Shown here one piece after another: positions 38,535 through 48,377 of a stretch of DNA of 64,000 nt (the stretch's first letter is position 1; each line of letters starts with the position of its first letter). The notes under the pieces are model-generated. The model did no database searches and was not told the DNA's origin. It was given only the letters and a program-made list of their open reading frames with translations. A program made the position numbers and the translations under genes. Location of the stretch: positions 124,001 through 188,000 of the forward strand of contig NZ_JABEQH010000003.1 in the NCBI RefSeq assembly GCF_014174305.1, in the 5' to 3' direction. Source of the DNA: Gluconacetobacter johannae (GTDB lineage Bacteria > Pseudomonadota > Alphaproteobacteria > Acetobacterales > Acetobacteraceae).

Positions 38535-38907
38535 CGATCCCGCCCCGCATTTTTCCCGCCCCCGTCACGAACCCGCGGACGTGACCCTGCGGCCGGTCGT
38601 GGCCGTCGGCTTGGGGGTGGGCGTCGCGGTGGTGGCGCTGGCGGTGCTGGCCGATGTGCTGTTCCCGCAGCGCGCGCTGGACATGCTGCTGCGCGCGCCC
38701 CTGCCGCCGATGACGTCGCCCGCCCTGCAAAGCGATCCGCCGGCCGACATGGCGGCCTTCCGCGCGGCGGACCTGGCGCGGCTGACCGGTTTCGGCTGGG
38801 TGGATCGCAAGGGCGGCGTGGCCCATGTGCCGATCGACCAGGCGATGCGGCAGGTGGCGCGGGACGGCATTCCGGGCTGGCCCGCCGCCGGGGCGGGCCG
38901 GCCATGA
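38527..38907 (+). CDS. Small single-pass membrane protein of the ACIII-oxidase operon
   Basis: A 126-residue protein with one hydrophobic helix (about residues 24-44, VVAVGLGVGVAVVALAVLAD) and a hydrophilic C-terminal half ending with VAHVPIDQAMRQVARDG. The phrase VPIDxAM...VA..G recurs in small proteins encoded beside SCO and oxidase genes in other proteobacteria, as I recall it; I do not assign a function. Overlaps with actF (eight bases) and SCO (four bases) show it is part of the operon. It may be an assembly factor or a small accessory subunit. Confidence 0.75.
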   Translation: MADDPAPHFSRPRHEPADVTLRPVVAVGLGVGVAVVALAVLADVLFPQRALDMLLRAPLPPMTSPALQSDPPADMAAFRAADLARLTGFGWVDRKGGVAHVPIDQAMRQVARDGIPGWPAAGAGRP

Positions 38908-39680
38908 GGCCCGTGGCGGCGGCATTTCTGGTCCTGGCGGCGGCGCTGGTGTCGCCGGGGCCGGCGCGGGCCGGGCCGATGCAGGATCTGGCCTTCACCC
39001 AGCGGCAGGGGGCGTCGCTGCCGCTGGATGCGCGCTTCACCGACACGGCGGGGCGCACCCTGCCGCTGGGGGCGTTCCTCGACGGGCATCCGGCCATCCT
39101 GTCGATGGGCTATTACAATTGCCCCAACCTGTGCGCGCTGGAACGCGAGGATCTGCTGCATGCCCTGGGCGTGAGCGGCCTGAAGCCGCCCGGCGATTAT
39201 GCGCTGATCGTCGTCAGCATCGACCCCGCCGAAACCGCCGCCCTGGCCCGGCAGGCCCGGCAGGACGACCTGGCCCGCCACGCCACCGACGGCGCCGAGC
39301 AGGGCTGGCACTTCCTGGTGGGCCAGGCGGGTTCGATCCGCCGCCTGGCCGAGGCGGTGGGGTTCCATGCGCGCTACGATCCGGCGCTGAAGCAGTATCT
39401 GCATCCGATGGGGCTGGTCTTCGCGACGCCGGCCGGCATGGTCTCGGGCTATGTGCTAGGGGTCGGCTACCGCCCTGGCGATGTCCGGCAGGCCCTGGCG
39501 CAGGCCGCCCTGGGCCGGCGGGCCGAGGCGTCGCCGGTCCTGCTGCTGTGCTTTCATTACGATGCCGCCACCGGGCGCTATACGCTGGCGACCTGGAAGC
39601 TGCTGCGGCTGGGGGCTGCGATGACGGTGCTGGCCCTGGGGACCGGGCTGGCCATGGCCCATTGGCGGAGGGGCCGATGA
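38904..39680 (+). CDS. SCO1/SenC-family copper chaperone
   Basis: A 258-residue protein of the SCO1/SenC thioredoxin-fold family, which inserts copper into the CuA site of oxidase subunit II. It has a cleavable-looking signal (residues 1-23, ending ARAGP), the copper-binding CPNLC at about residue 74-78, and the third ligand His in LKQYLHPMGLVF. A C-terminal hydrophobic helix (about 232-252) would anchor it with the copper domain in the periplasm. Its position immediately before subunit II supports the role in CuA assembly. Confidence 0.92.
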   Translation: MRPVAAAFLVLAAALVSPGPARAGPMQDLAFTQRQGASLPLDARFTDTAGRTLPLGAFLDGHPAILSMGYYNCPNLCALEREDLLHALGVSGLKPPGDYALIVVSIDPAETAALARQARQDDLARHATDGAEQGWHFLVGQAGSIRRLAEAVGFHARYDPALKQYLHPMGLVFATPAGMVSGYVLGVGYRPGDVRQALAQAALGRRAEASPVLLLCFHYDAATGRYTLATWKLLRLGAAMTVLALGTGLAMAHWRRGR

Positions 39681-40642
39681 CCTGGCTGCCCGAAGCCTCG
39701 GCCCATGCCATGCGGATCGACCTGTTGCTGGCGGGGCTGGTCGTCATCAGCCTGGCGGTGCTGGGGCTGGTGTTCGGGCTGATGCTGCTGAACATCCTGC
39801 GCTTCCGCGCGGGCCGCACCACGGCCATCGCCCGCGCCATCGCGGCCCATAAGAGCTGGAGGTTCGAGATCGTCTGGACGGCCGTGACGCTGGCGATCTT
39901 CTTCGCTCTGTTCCTGTGGGCCACGCAGCTTTATGTCGTGGGCTTCCGGCCGCCGGCCGGGGCGATCCAGGTCTATGTCACCGGCAAGCAATGGATGTGG
40001 AAGGTCCAGTATCCGGGCGGCCAGCGCGAAATCAACGCGCTGCATGTGCCGGCGGGCCGGCCAGTGCAACTGCTGCTGACATCGGAAGACGTGATCCACG
40101 ATTTTTCGATCCCGGTCCTGCGGATCAAGCACGACGTGCTGCCCGGCCGGTACCAGAGCCTGTGGTTCACCGCCGACAGGACCGGATCGTTCCGGTTCTA
40201 TTGCACGCAGTTCTGCGGGCTGGCCCATTCGCGCATGACCGGCACGCTGACCATCCTCAGCGCCGCGGACTATGCCGGCTGGCTGAACAGCACGCCGGCC
40301 AGCGGCAGCCTGGCCGCGACGGGCGAGGCCCTGTTCATCCGCAGCGGGTGCAGCGGCTGCCATGCCTCCAGCCGCTATGCCCCCGACGCGGCCGATACCA
40401 GCCGGGCGCCGTCGATGGTCGGGCTGTACGGCAGCCGGGTGGTGCTGGCCGACGGGCGCGCGGTCGTGGCCGACGCCGCGTTCCTGCACGATTCCATCGT
40501 CGATGCGCCCCGCAGGCCGGGGGCGTCCTTTGCGACCGAGATGCCGTCCTTTCGCGGCGTGCTGAGCGAGGACGAACTGGCCGCGCTGGTCGCCTATCTG
40601 CAGACCCTTTCGCCCACCCTTCCGCCGAGTGCAGGGAATTGA
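39677..40642 (+). CDS. ctaC: Cytochrome c oxidase subunit II with fused cytochrome c (caa3 type)
   Basis: A 321-residue subunit II. Two transmembrane helices (about 15-40 and 63-82) are followed by the CuA cupredoxin domain, with ligands His141, Cys176, Cys180, His184 and Met187 ([12 protein letters not shown]). A C-terminal cytochrome c domain carries CSGCH at 225-229 and a Met in EMPSFRG. Such a fusion defines caa3-type oxidases, which take electrons directly from a donor complex. It overlaps the SCO gene by four bases. The immediate partner donor is presumably the co-encoded alternative complex III. Confidence 0.95.
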   Translation: MTWLPEASAHAMRIDLLLAGLVVISLAVLGLVFGLMLLNILRFRAGRTTAIARAIAAHKSWRFEIVWTAVTLAIFFALFLWATQLYVVGFRPPAGAIQVYVTGKQWMWKVQYPGGQREINALHVPAGRPVQLLLTSEDVIHDFSIPVLRIKHDVLPGRYQSLWFTADRTGSFRFYCTQFCGLAHSRMTGTLTILSAADYAGWLNSTPASGSLAATGEALFIRSGCSGCHASSRYAPDAADTSRAPSMVGLYGSRVVLADGRAVVADAAFLHDSIVDAPRRPGASFATEMPSFRGVLSEDELAALVAYLQTLSPTLPPSAGN

Positions 40643-40647
40643 ACGCG

Positions 40648-42295
<1,648 letters not shown>

Positions 42296-42303
<8 letters not shown>

Positions 42304-42943
42304 CGGTTCGGCGCTGGATCATCACTCCCCGTACGAGACGCCCCTGCATCGGGACGAGACCGCGATCGCCGGCATGTGGCTGTTCCTGGCCAGCGAGGCC
42401 TTGCTGTTCGGCGGGCTGTTCCTGATCTGCCTGATCTATTCGCATACCCGCGCCGGTGGCTGGGCCGAGGGCGTGCGGCACACCAATCTGGCGATCGGGG
42501 CCGCCAACACCCTGATCCTGATTACCAGCAGCGCGGTCTATACGATGGCGGTCGAGGCCGGAAAGCGCGGCGACAACCGCCGCGTGGTCCGGGCCGGGTT
42601 CGGCGCGGCGGCGCTGGGCCTGACGTTCCTGGCCCTGAAGGGGGGCGAATGGGGGCAGGAATTCCGGGAGAACCTGTTTCCCGGCCCGCATTTCGCCCTT
42701 CATGGCCCTGACGCCGGGGGCGCCCAGCTTTTCTACAGCTTCTATTTCCTGGCGACCTTCCTGCACGGCATGCACATGGTGGTCGGCATCGGGTTGATCC
42801 TGTGGATCTGCCGCAAGGCCCGGCACCGGGCGTTCAGTGCCGCCTGGAACACGCCCGTGGATATCGTGGGGCTGTACTGGAGCTTCGTCGACCTGGTCTG
42901 GATGCTGCTGTTTCCGCTGCTCTATCTGATCGGGCGGGCGTGA
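42296..42943 (+). CDS. ctaE: Cytochrome c oxidase subunit III
   Basis: A 215-residue subunit III with five to seven hydrophobic helices, the COX3/CyoC family. [19 protein letters not shown] near residue 27 and [19 protein letters not shown] are characteristic, the latter including the conserved FLHGxHV-type motif. The C-terminus ends [17 protein letters not shown], typical of the last helix. ATG 42296 has a G-run upstream and overlaps ctaD by eight bases. Confidence 0.93.
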
Positions 42944-43233
42944 TGGCGCGCATCGCGGCCTGCTGGGGAATGCTGGTCCTGCTGCTGGCGGCGGAACTGG
43001 TGGCCGCGCGCATGGGGTCCGGCATCGGCGTGGGCGTGCTGGCCGTCCTGATGGTGCTGGTCATCGTGCTGGGTTTCATGCAGATCCTGCGCGCGCCGCC
43101 GCTTGCGATCATCTTCGCGCTGGGCGGCCTGTTCTGGCTGACGATCCTGCTGGCGCTGGGCAGCCTGGACAGTTTCACGCGCACGACCGTCCCGGTGCAC
43201 GCGGCCGCCCTGCCGGGGCCGACCGCGGAGTAG
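42943..43233 (+). CDS. Small cytochrome c oxidase subunit IV-like membrane protein
   Basis: A 96-residue protein with three hydrophobic helices (roughly 7-23, 28-46 and 58-74) that follows subunit III, sharing one base with its stop (TGATG). Size, topology and position match the small subunit IV of caa3 and related oxidases, although primary sequence is too short for a firm motif. It closes the 11.6-kb act-cta operon. Confidence 0.75.
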   Translation: MARIAACWGMLVLLLAAELVAARMGSGIGVGVLAVLMVLVIVLGFMQILRAPPLAIIFALGGLFWLTILLALGSLDSFTRTTVPVHAAALPGPTAE

Positions 43234-43250
43234 CATCCGGGGGTGCGGGG

Positions 43251-44645
43251 TCAGTCCTCGGCTGGTGCGCCGCGCAGCGCCAGCGTGCCCTTTTCGAGCA
43301 GGACGATGAAACCGACGGTCAGGGACCCCAGGATGACTTCCATCCGCGTATGCGTCGTCGCGACCAGCATCGTCAGCAGCGCGCCCACCAGCAGGGCCAG
43401 CGTGACGTAGGAAATCCACGGGAAGCCCCACATCGGCAAGGTGGGGTGATCGCCCCGGGCGATGGTCCGGCGACGCAGGCGGATCTGGGCGATTGCGATC
43501 AGCACATAATCGAACAGCACGAAGGTGCCGGTCGCGCTGACCAGGAAGGCGAACACCAGGTCGGGCGACAGCATGCCGGCGAGGGCCACCAGGATGGCGA
43601 TGACGCTGCCGGCCAGGATGGCCCGGCGCGGCGTGCCGTTGGCGCTGCGCGACAGGAACAGGCGCGGCGCGTCCCCGCTTTCGGCCAGTTCGCACAGGAC
43701 ACGCGATGTCACGTACAGGCCCGAATTCAGCGCCGACAGGGTAGCGACCAGCATCACCCCCGTCATCAGCAGCGACGCGAAGGGAATGTCGAGGCGTTGC
43801 AGCGTCGTCAGGAACGGCGAACGCCCCGGAATCACCGCCGCCCACGGCGTCAGGCACAGGATCAGCCCGATCGACAGCAGGTAGAAGATCAGGATTTTCA
43901 GCACCACCGAGCGCGTGGCCTGGCCGACGCTTTCCGCCGGGTGGGTGGAGTCCATGGCGGCGATGGTCGTGATCTCGGCGCCGGCCATCGACAGCATGAT
44001 GGCGGGAATGCTGGCCATCAGGGCGAAGCCCCCGTGCGGGAACAGGCCGCCATGGGCCAGCAGGTTGGAGGGGATGTCCGTGCGGTATCCGGTAAAGCCC
44101 AGCAGCGCGCAGCCGCCGATGGCGATGAAGATCACGATGGTCATGATCTTGGTCATCGAGAACCAGTATTCGAATTCGCCGTATCCCCGGACCGAGCACA
44201 GGTTGATGGCGGTCATCACGGCGATGATGGCGCATTCGATCGCCAGGAACGGCAGCGGCAGCAGCGGCGCCAGGAAGCTGGCCGCCGCGATCGCCTCGAT
44301 CCCCAGGATGGTCGCCCACATCACCCAGTAGGTCCATCCGCCCACGAAGGCGGTGCGCGGGCCGATGCCGCGCCGGATGTGCGCGACGAACGACCCGGCG
44401 TCGGGGGCGGCGACGGTCATTTCGCCCAGCATCCGGGTGACGCACAGGATAATCAGCCCGGCCAGCAGGTAGGACAGGAACACGCCCGGCCCGGCGGTGG
44501 CGATGGCGCTGGACGAGCCCACGAACAGGCTGGCCCCGATCACGCCGCCGATCGAGATCATCGCCACATGGCGCTTACGCAGTCGCGCGTCCCCGGCATC
44601 GTCCGGCACGGACGATGCCGGCGACACGGCGGTGGAGATGGACAT
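43251..44645 (-). CDS. Amino acid permease (APC superfamily, AAT/GabP-like)
   Basis: A 464-residue, twelve-helix inner-membrane permease of the amino acid-polyamine-organocation superfamily. MISIGGVIGASLFVGSSSAI at about 29-48 is the helix 1 substrate-binding segment, with the broken GxIGxxxF(V) motif; GEMTVAAPDAGSF follows in loop 2-3. The AAT branch includes GabP (4-aminobutyrate) and aromatic or basic amino acid permeases. A GABA aminotransferase gene lies 12 kb downstream, which makes GABA a possible substrate, but there is no operon link. It converges with the oxidase operon. Confidence 0.87.
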   Translation of the reverse strand: MSISTAVSPASSVPDDAGDARLRKRHVAMISIGGVIGASLFVGSSSAIATAGPGVFLSYLLAGLIILCVTRMLGEMTVAAPDAGSFVAHIRRGIGPRTAFVGGWTYWVMWATILGIEAIAAASFLAPLLPLPFLAIECAIIAVMTAINLCSVRGYGEFEYWFSMTKIMTIVIFIAIGGCALLGFTGYRTDIPSNLLAHGGLFPHGGFALMASIPAIMLSMAGAEITTIAAMDSTHPAESVGQATRSVVLKILIFYLLSIGLILCLTPWAAVIPGRSPFLTTLQRLDIPFASLLMTGVMLVATLSALNSGLYVTSRVLCELAESGDAPRLFLSRSANGTPRRAILAGSVIAILVALAGMLSPDLVFAFLVSATGTFVLFDYVLIAIAQIRLRRRTIARGDHPTLPMWGFPWISYVTLALLVGALLTMLVATTHTRMEVILGSLTVGFIVLLEKGTLALRGAPAED

Positions 44646-44733
44646 CGGCTTGGGCCTCCCGCCTGGTGTCAGGGCATTTCGGCCCCGATTATAGGTATCG
44701 GAACCGGAATGTCATGGCCTGCCGGAGACGCGG

Positions 44734-47031
44734 TCAGAATTGCTGGGAAATTCCGGTCAGGATGGTGCGGCGCAGCCCGTATTGCGGCGCGCCGACCCCG
44801 ATGCCGCTGCCGTCGCGCAGTTCGTAGGTGCGGTCGAACAGGTTGGTGACGTCCAGCCGCACCTGGGTGCGCTTCAGGAACGGCACATGGAACAGGTCCC
44901 GGAACGACTGGACCAGCGACAGGTTGAAGGTGACATATTGCGGCAGCTTCGCACCGTTTGGAATGTCGCTGTCCGCGCGCAGGCCGTTGCCGTAGACCAT
45001 GGTGGCCGACAGGCGCGTGGGGTGCCCGGTGCGGTGGAAGAAGGTGTAAGACCCGCCCGCCGACGCCGTCCAGCGCTGGTCGTGGTCCAGATGGACCCAG
45101 TGCTGCCGGATATAGGCCAGGTCGTCGGGCGAGAAATTGAATTGCGCGCTGGTGATGTCCTTGCCGATGGCGCGCGACCAGGCCATGTTGCCGTACAGCG
45201 ACAGCGGGCCACGGTCGTACGACGTGCTGACCTCGTAGCCGTTCACCTGTCCGCGCCGATAATTGAAGCCCGACAGGATGATCGGCGCGCCGAACTGGCC
45301 TTCGTCGATCAGGTTGTGCGCCAGCTTGTAATAGGCGTCGAACGAGGCGCGCCAGCCCGGCAGGATCTGCTGGGTGATGCCGGCATCGAAATAATGGTCG
45401 CTTTCGGCCCGGACGGTGTCGTTGCGGGTGCCGGGTGCGGCGGCGCTGGTGCCGTCGAACCGGCTGACCGACGTGCCGCTGACGACCTCGAACGGCGGCG
45501 GGGTGAAATAGCGGGAATAGCCGGCATGCAGCGTCGTGCCGCGCAGCGGGGTCCAGACCAGGTTCAGGCGGGGGCTGAGCTGCTTCTGGTGGGTGTATTC
45601 GTCCACCCCGTCCAGCCGCAGCCCGTAATTGACCGTCAGCGCGCGCAGCGGCTGCCATTCGTCCTGGGCGTACAGGCCCCAGATCCAGCCGGTGCGTCCG
45701 CTGCCGTCATGGATCGAAACCGGACTGTCGCCATAGACCGGGTCGCCGTTCGCATCGACGCCCGCCTGCTGGTAGACCAGAGAATCCGCCTTGGACACGT
45801 TGCGTTCGACGAACGCCTGGTAGCCGAAGCGCATGGTGTGCCGGCGGTTGATGCGCCATGTCACGTCGCTCTGGCTGCCCGACGAGAAGACCGAGCGCGC
45901 GGCTTGCTGCGCGATGCCGTTATAGACCAGGTCCCCCAGCATGTCCGGGGAATAGCGCAGGCTGCTGTACCGGACGAACGCCGAGGTCTGGAGGCTGAAC
46001 TTTCCGATTTCCTTCTGCAGGGACAGGATGCCGAAATCGGTGATTTCCTTCTGGCGCTCGTCCAGGCCGGCGCTGTCCACGCTGCCGGCCAGTTGCTGCG
46101 CCAGCGCGCTGCCGGAATAGGCCGGCTGCTGGAATTGCGTCTGCTGTCCGGGGTTGTTCGGAAGCTGGTATTCCGCGTTGGACACGCCGGCGATCAGGCT
46201 GATGCGGGTGTCCTCGTCGGCCGTGTACCGCAGGTGGCCCAGGGCGTGGTACTGGTTGCTCAGGTCGTGCACGGCGTTGAAGCTGGGGGTGGTGTTCTCG
46301 ATCGCCATCCGGTCGTGCAGGAAATCGCCGGTGGCGAAATAATCCCATTTTCCGTGATGTCCGCCATATTGCAGGGACGGAAAGAAATAATCCCGCGCCC
46401 CGCCATAGACCGAGGCATCGCCGCCGGGGTTCGTGGCGCCGTTCTTGGTGGTGATGTCGATCACCGCCGCCTGCAGGAAACCGTATTCGCTGGGCAGCGC
46501 GCCCGTCGTCATCGACAGGGAATCGGCAAAGCGGGTCATCAGCGTCTGGCCGAACACGGTCAGGCCTTCGGGCAGCTGCACGCCGTCCAGGCGGAACTGG
46601 ACCTCGTTATGGTCGCCGCGGACATGGATCTGGCCGTAGCTGTCCTGCGTCACGCCGGGGGCCTGCAACAGCACGCCGTTCAGCGGCGCGTTGTCCCCGC
46701 CGGGCACGGTTTCGATGGCGGTACGGCTGAAGCGATAGACCGTGGCCCCCGTCGAGGGTTGCAGGGCCGAGCGCGCCCGGTCGAGGCGCGCCGTCACGGT
46801 GATGCGCTCGGGGGCCGAGGACGGGGTCGTGGCGTCCGGCGCGGCGGGTTGGCCGGTCGAGGGCGACGATGGGGCGGTTTTGGTCCCGGCGGGCTGTCCC
46901 TGCGCCACGGGCGCGGTCGTGTCGGCGCGCGCCGGCGTCATGGCCAGGGCCATGGTCAGGGCCACGGGGGCCACACCCGACAGCAACAGGGTCATCGACG
47001 CGCGACGGGCGGAAGGGCGAAATACGGGCAT
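44734..47031 (-). CDS. TonB-dependent outer-membrane receptor (first of two)
   Basis: A 765-residue outer-membrane receptor. An N-terminal signal (about residues 1-37, ending PARA) and a low-complexity Pro/Thr/Ala linker precede the TonB box-like ERITVTARL (75-83). The plug domain contains NAPLNGVLLQAPGVTQDSYGQIHVRG, followed by a long beta-barrel with many aromatic-rich strands and a terminal TILTGISQQF, ending in the barrel-sorting Phe. Such receptors import siderophores, cobalamin, nickel or large organic ligands using TonB energy. No siderophore gene is adjacent, so the ligand is unknown. The LysR gene lies upstream in the same direction. Confidence 0.88.
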   Translation of the reverse strand: MPVFRPSARRASMTLLLSGVAPVALTMALAMTPARADTTAPVAQGQPAGTKTAPSSPSTGQPAAPDATTPSSAPERITVTARLDRARSALQPSTGATVYRFSRTAIETVPGGDNAPLNGVLLQAPGVTQDSYGQIHVRGDHNEVQFRLDGVQLPEGLTVFGQTLMTRFADSLSMTTGALPSEYGFLQAAVIDITTKNGATNPGGDASVYGGARDYFFPSLQYGGHHGKWDYFATGDFLHDRMAIENTTPSFNAVHDLSNQYHALGHLRYTADEDTRISLIAGVSNAEYQLPNNPGQQTQFQQPAYSGSALAQQLAGSVDSAGLDERQKEITDFGILSLQKEIGKFSLQTSAFVRYSSLRYSPDMLGDLVYNGIAQQAARSVFSSGSQSDVTWRINRRHTMRFGYQAFVERNVSKADSLVYQQAGVDANGDPVYGDSPVSIHDGSGRTGWIWGLYAQDEWQPLRALTVNYGLRLDGVDEYTHQKQLSPRLNLVWTPLRGTTLHAGYSRYFTPPPFEVVSGTSVSRFDGTSAAAPGTRNDTVRAESDHYFDAGITQQILPGWRASFDAYYKLAHNLIDEGQFGAPIILSGFNYRRGQVNGYEVSTSYDRGPLSLYGNMAWSRAIGKDITSAQFNFSPDDLAYIRQHWVHLDHDQRWTASAGGSYTFFHRTGHPTRLSATMVYGNGLRADSDIPNGAKLPQYVTFNLSLVQSFRDLFHVPFLKRTQVRLDVTNLFDRTYELRDGSGIGVGAPQYGLRRTILTGISQQF

Positions 47032-47173
47032 GCGGGGCGATCTGTCCGGCTGGGAAGGAGGGTGTGTTCTCTTGTCCCTCTAAACCGTATGATATAACGT
47101 TTCAATATAAACCGGCCATTTTCCGGTCGGGTTTTCGCCGCTTGTTGCGTACGGACAACAGGTCCCGACTTTT

Positions 47174-48127
47174 TTACGCCACCATGTCGGGGGGCAGGGG
47201 GGCGTCGCAGGGCTGGAACGATCCGGCAATGTGGGACAGCCAGGTCCGGAACCGGACCAGGGCCGGCCGGTCCCACCGGTTTTCGGGGATGAACAGCGTG
47301 TAGGCCCCGATGGCGGCGCCGGGAAACGGGCCGTCGGCCGTTCCCAGCCGCACCAGGTTGCCCGATTTCAGGTCGTCTTCCAGCAGGAACTGGTTGGCCA
47401 ACGCCACGCCGTGCCCTTCGCGCGCGGCGGCCAGCATCACATGGGCATGCCACAGCCGGGCCGCCGGGGTGACCGTGGGTACCGGTACCCCCTGCATCGC
47501 GAACCAGGCCAGCCATTCGTCGCTGTTTTCCTCGGCCAGCAGGGGCAGCGAGGTCAGATCCTCGATCCGCTGGAGCCCACCCGTGGCCTGCCGGACGAAA
47601 TCGGGACTGGCCACGGGAAAGACCAGCGGCCGGGCCAGTTCCGCCTGGCGGATCCCCGGCGGGGAGGGCGTCGTCGTGCCGTCCAGCCGATAGCGGATGT
47701 CGGCGTCCACCCCATCGGACCAGAACGACGCGCGCTCGTCGCTGGGGCGCAGGATCAGGTCGATCTCGGGATGTTCGTCGCGGAAGGCGCCCAGGCGGCG
47801 CACCAGCCAGTGAAAGGCGAATCCCGGAACGCACCAGACGCTGAGCTGCGGCAGGTCGCCGGTACGCAGGGCCTCGGTCGCGTTGGCGATCTCGTCCAGG
47901 GCGGCGGCGATCCGGTCGTGATAGACCTTGCCGGCCTCGGTCAGTCCACCGGCTGCCCGGTCCAGAAGGGGCACGCCCGTCCATTGTTCCAGGGCGCGCA
48001 GGTGACGGCTGACGACGGCGTGGTCGATCCGCAGCCATTCCGCCGCCCGGCGGATGCCGCGGGTCCGGCCGAACGCGTCGAAGGCGCGAAGCGGTCCGAA
48101 TGGGGGAAAAACACGCTTGTCTGCCAT
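47174..48127 (-). CDS. LysR-family transcriptional regulator (GcvA-like)
   Basis: A 317-residue regulator. The N-terminal winged helix-turn-helix reads LRAFDAFGRTRGIRRAAEWLRIDHAVVSRHLRALEQ in the usual position (about residues 13-48), followed by a PBP2-type effector domain. It resembles the GcvA group by its FPPFGPLRAFDAF start. I chose ATG 48125-48127, giving the family N-terminus. A palindrome (48166-48182) lies 39 bases upstream, and the TonB-receptor/amine dehydrogenase block diverges beyond it. LysR proteins usually regulate a divergent neighbour, so the second receptor and the TTQ cluster are candidate targets. Confidence 0.9.
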   Translation of the reverse strand: MADKRVFPPFGPLRAFDAFGRTRGIRRAAEWLRIDHAVVSRHLRALEQWTGVPLLDRAAGGLTEAGKVYHDRIAAALDEIANATEALRTGDLPQLSVWCVPGFAFHWLVRRLGAFRDEHPEIDLILRPSDERASFWSDGVDADIRYRLDGTTTPSPPGIRQAELARPLVFPVASPDFVRQATGGLQRIEDLTSLPLLAEENSDEWLAWFAMQGVPVPTVTPAARLWHAHVMLAAAREGHGVALANQFLLEDDLKSGNLVRLGTADGPFPGAAIGAYTLFIPENRWDRPALVRFRTWLSHIAGSFQPCDAPLPPDMVA

Positions 48128-48165
48128 GGGAATCCGGGGACGGTGAGGGGACACGAGGGATGAAT

Positions 48166-48182
48166 GGTGCCTTTTTGGCACC
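48166..48182. promoter_or_regulatory. Inverted repeat between lysR and the amine dehydrogenase block
   Basis: GGTGCC-TTTTT-GGCACC is a perfect 6-bp inverted repeat with a five-base spacer (17 bases), placed in the 250-base divergent gap. It has the size and position of a LysR-type operator, though LysR sites usually have the T-N11-A pattern. Downstream, 48200-48240 is AT-rich and could hold the divergent promoter. Confidence 0.4.
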
Positions 48183-48377
48183 GGTGCTGCAACGAAGGCA
48201 ACTTCTACATATTGTTACGCTGGATTAACAGGTGTGACACAAACGCATCTGTTCGAGGCGAAACCGGACGGTCCGGGTACAAAACGTCTTGTCAAATGGA
48301 ACCCGCCGGGCTCGACAGTCAGGTCGAGCGGGCAGAATGGGATGCACGCGAGACGCGGCGTCGGGGAAAGGCATTAC

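Noticed and set aside
48234-48377. GTG-started 48-residue extension of the second TonB receptor
   Set aside because: The extension lacks signal-peptide character, while ATG 48378 gives a proper signal and has a ribosome site.
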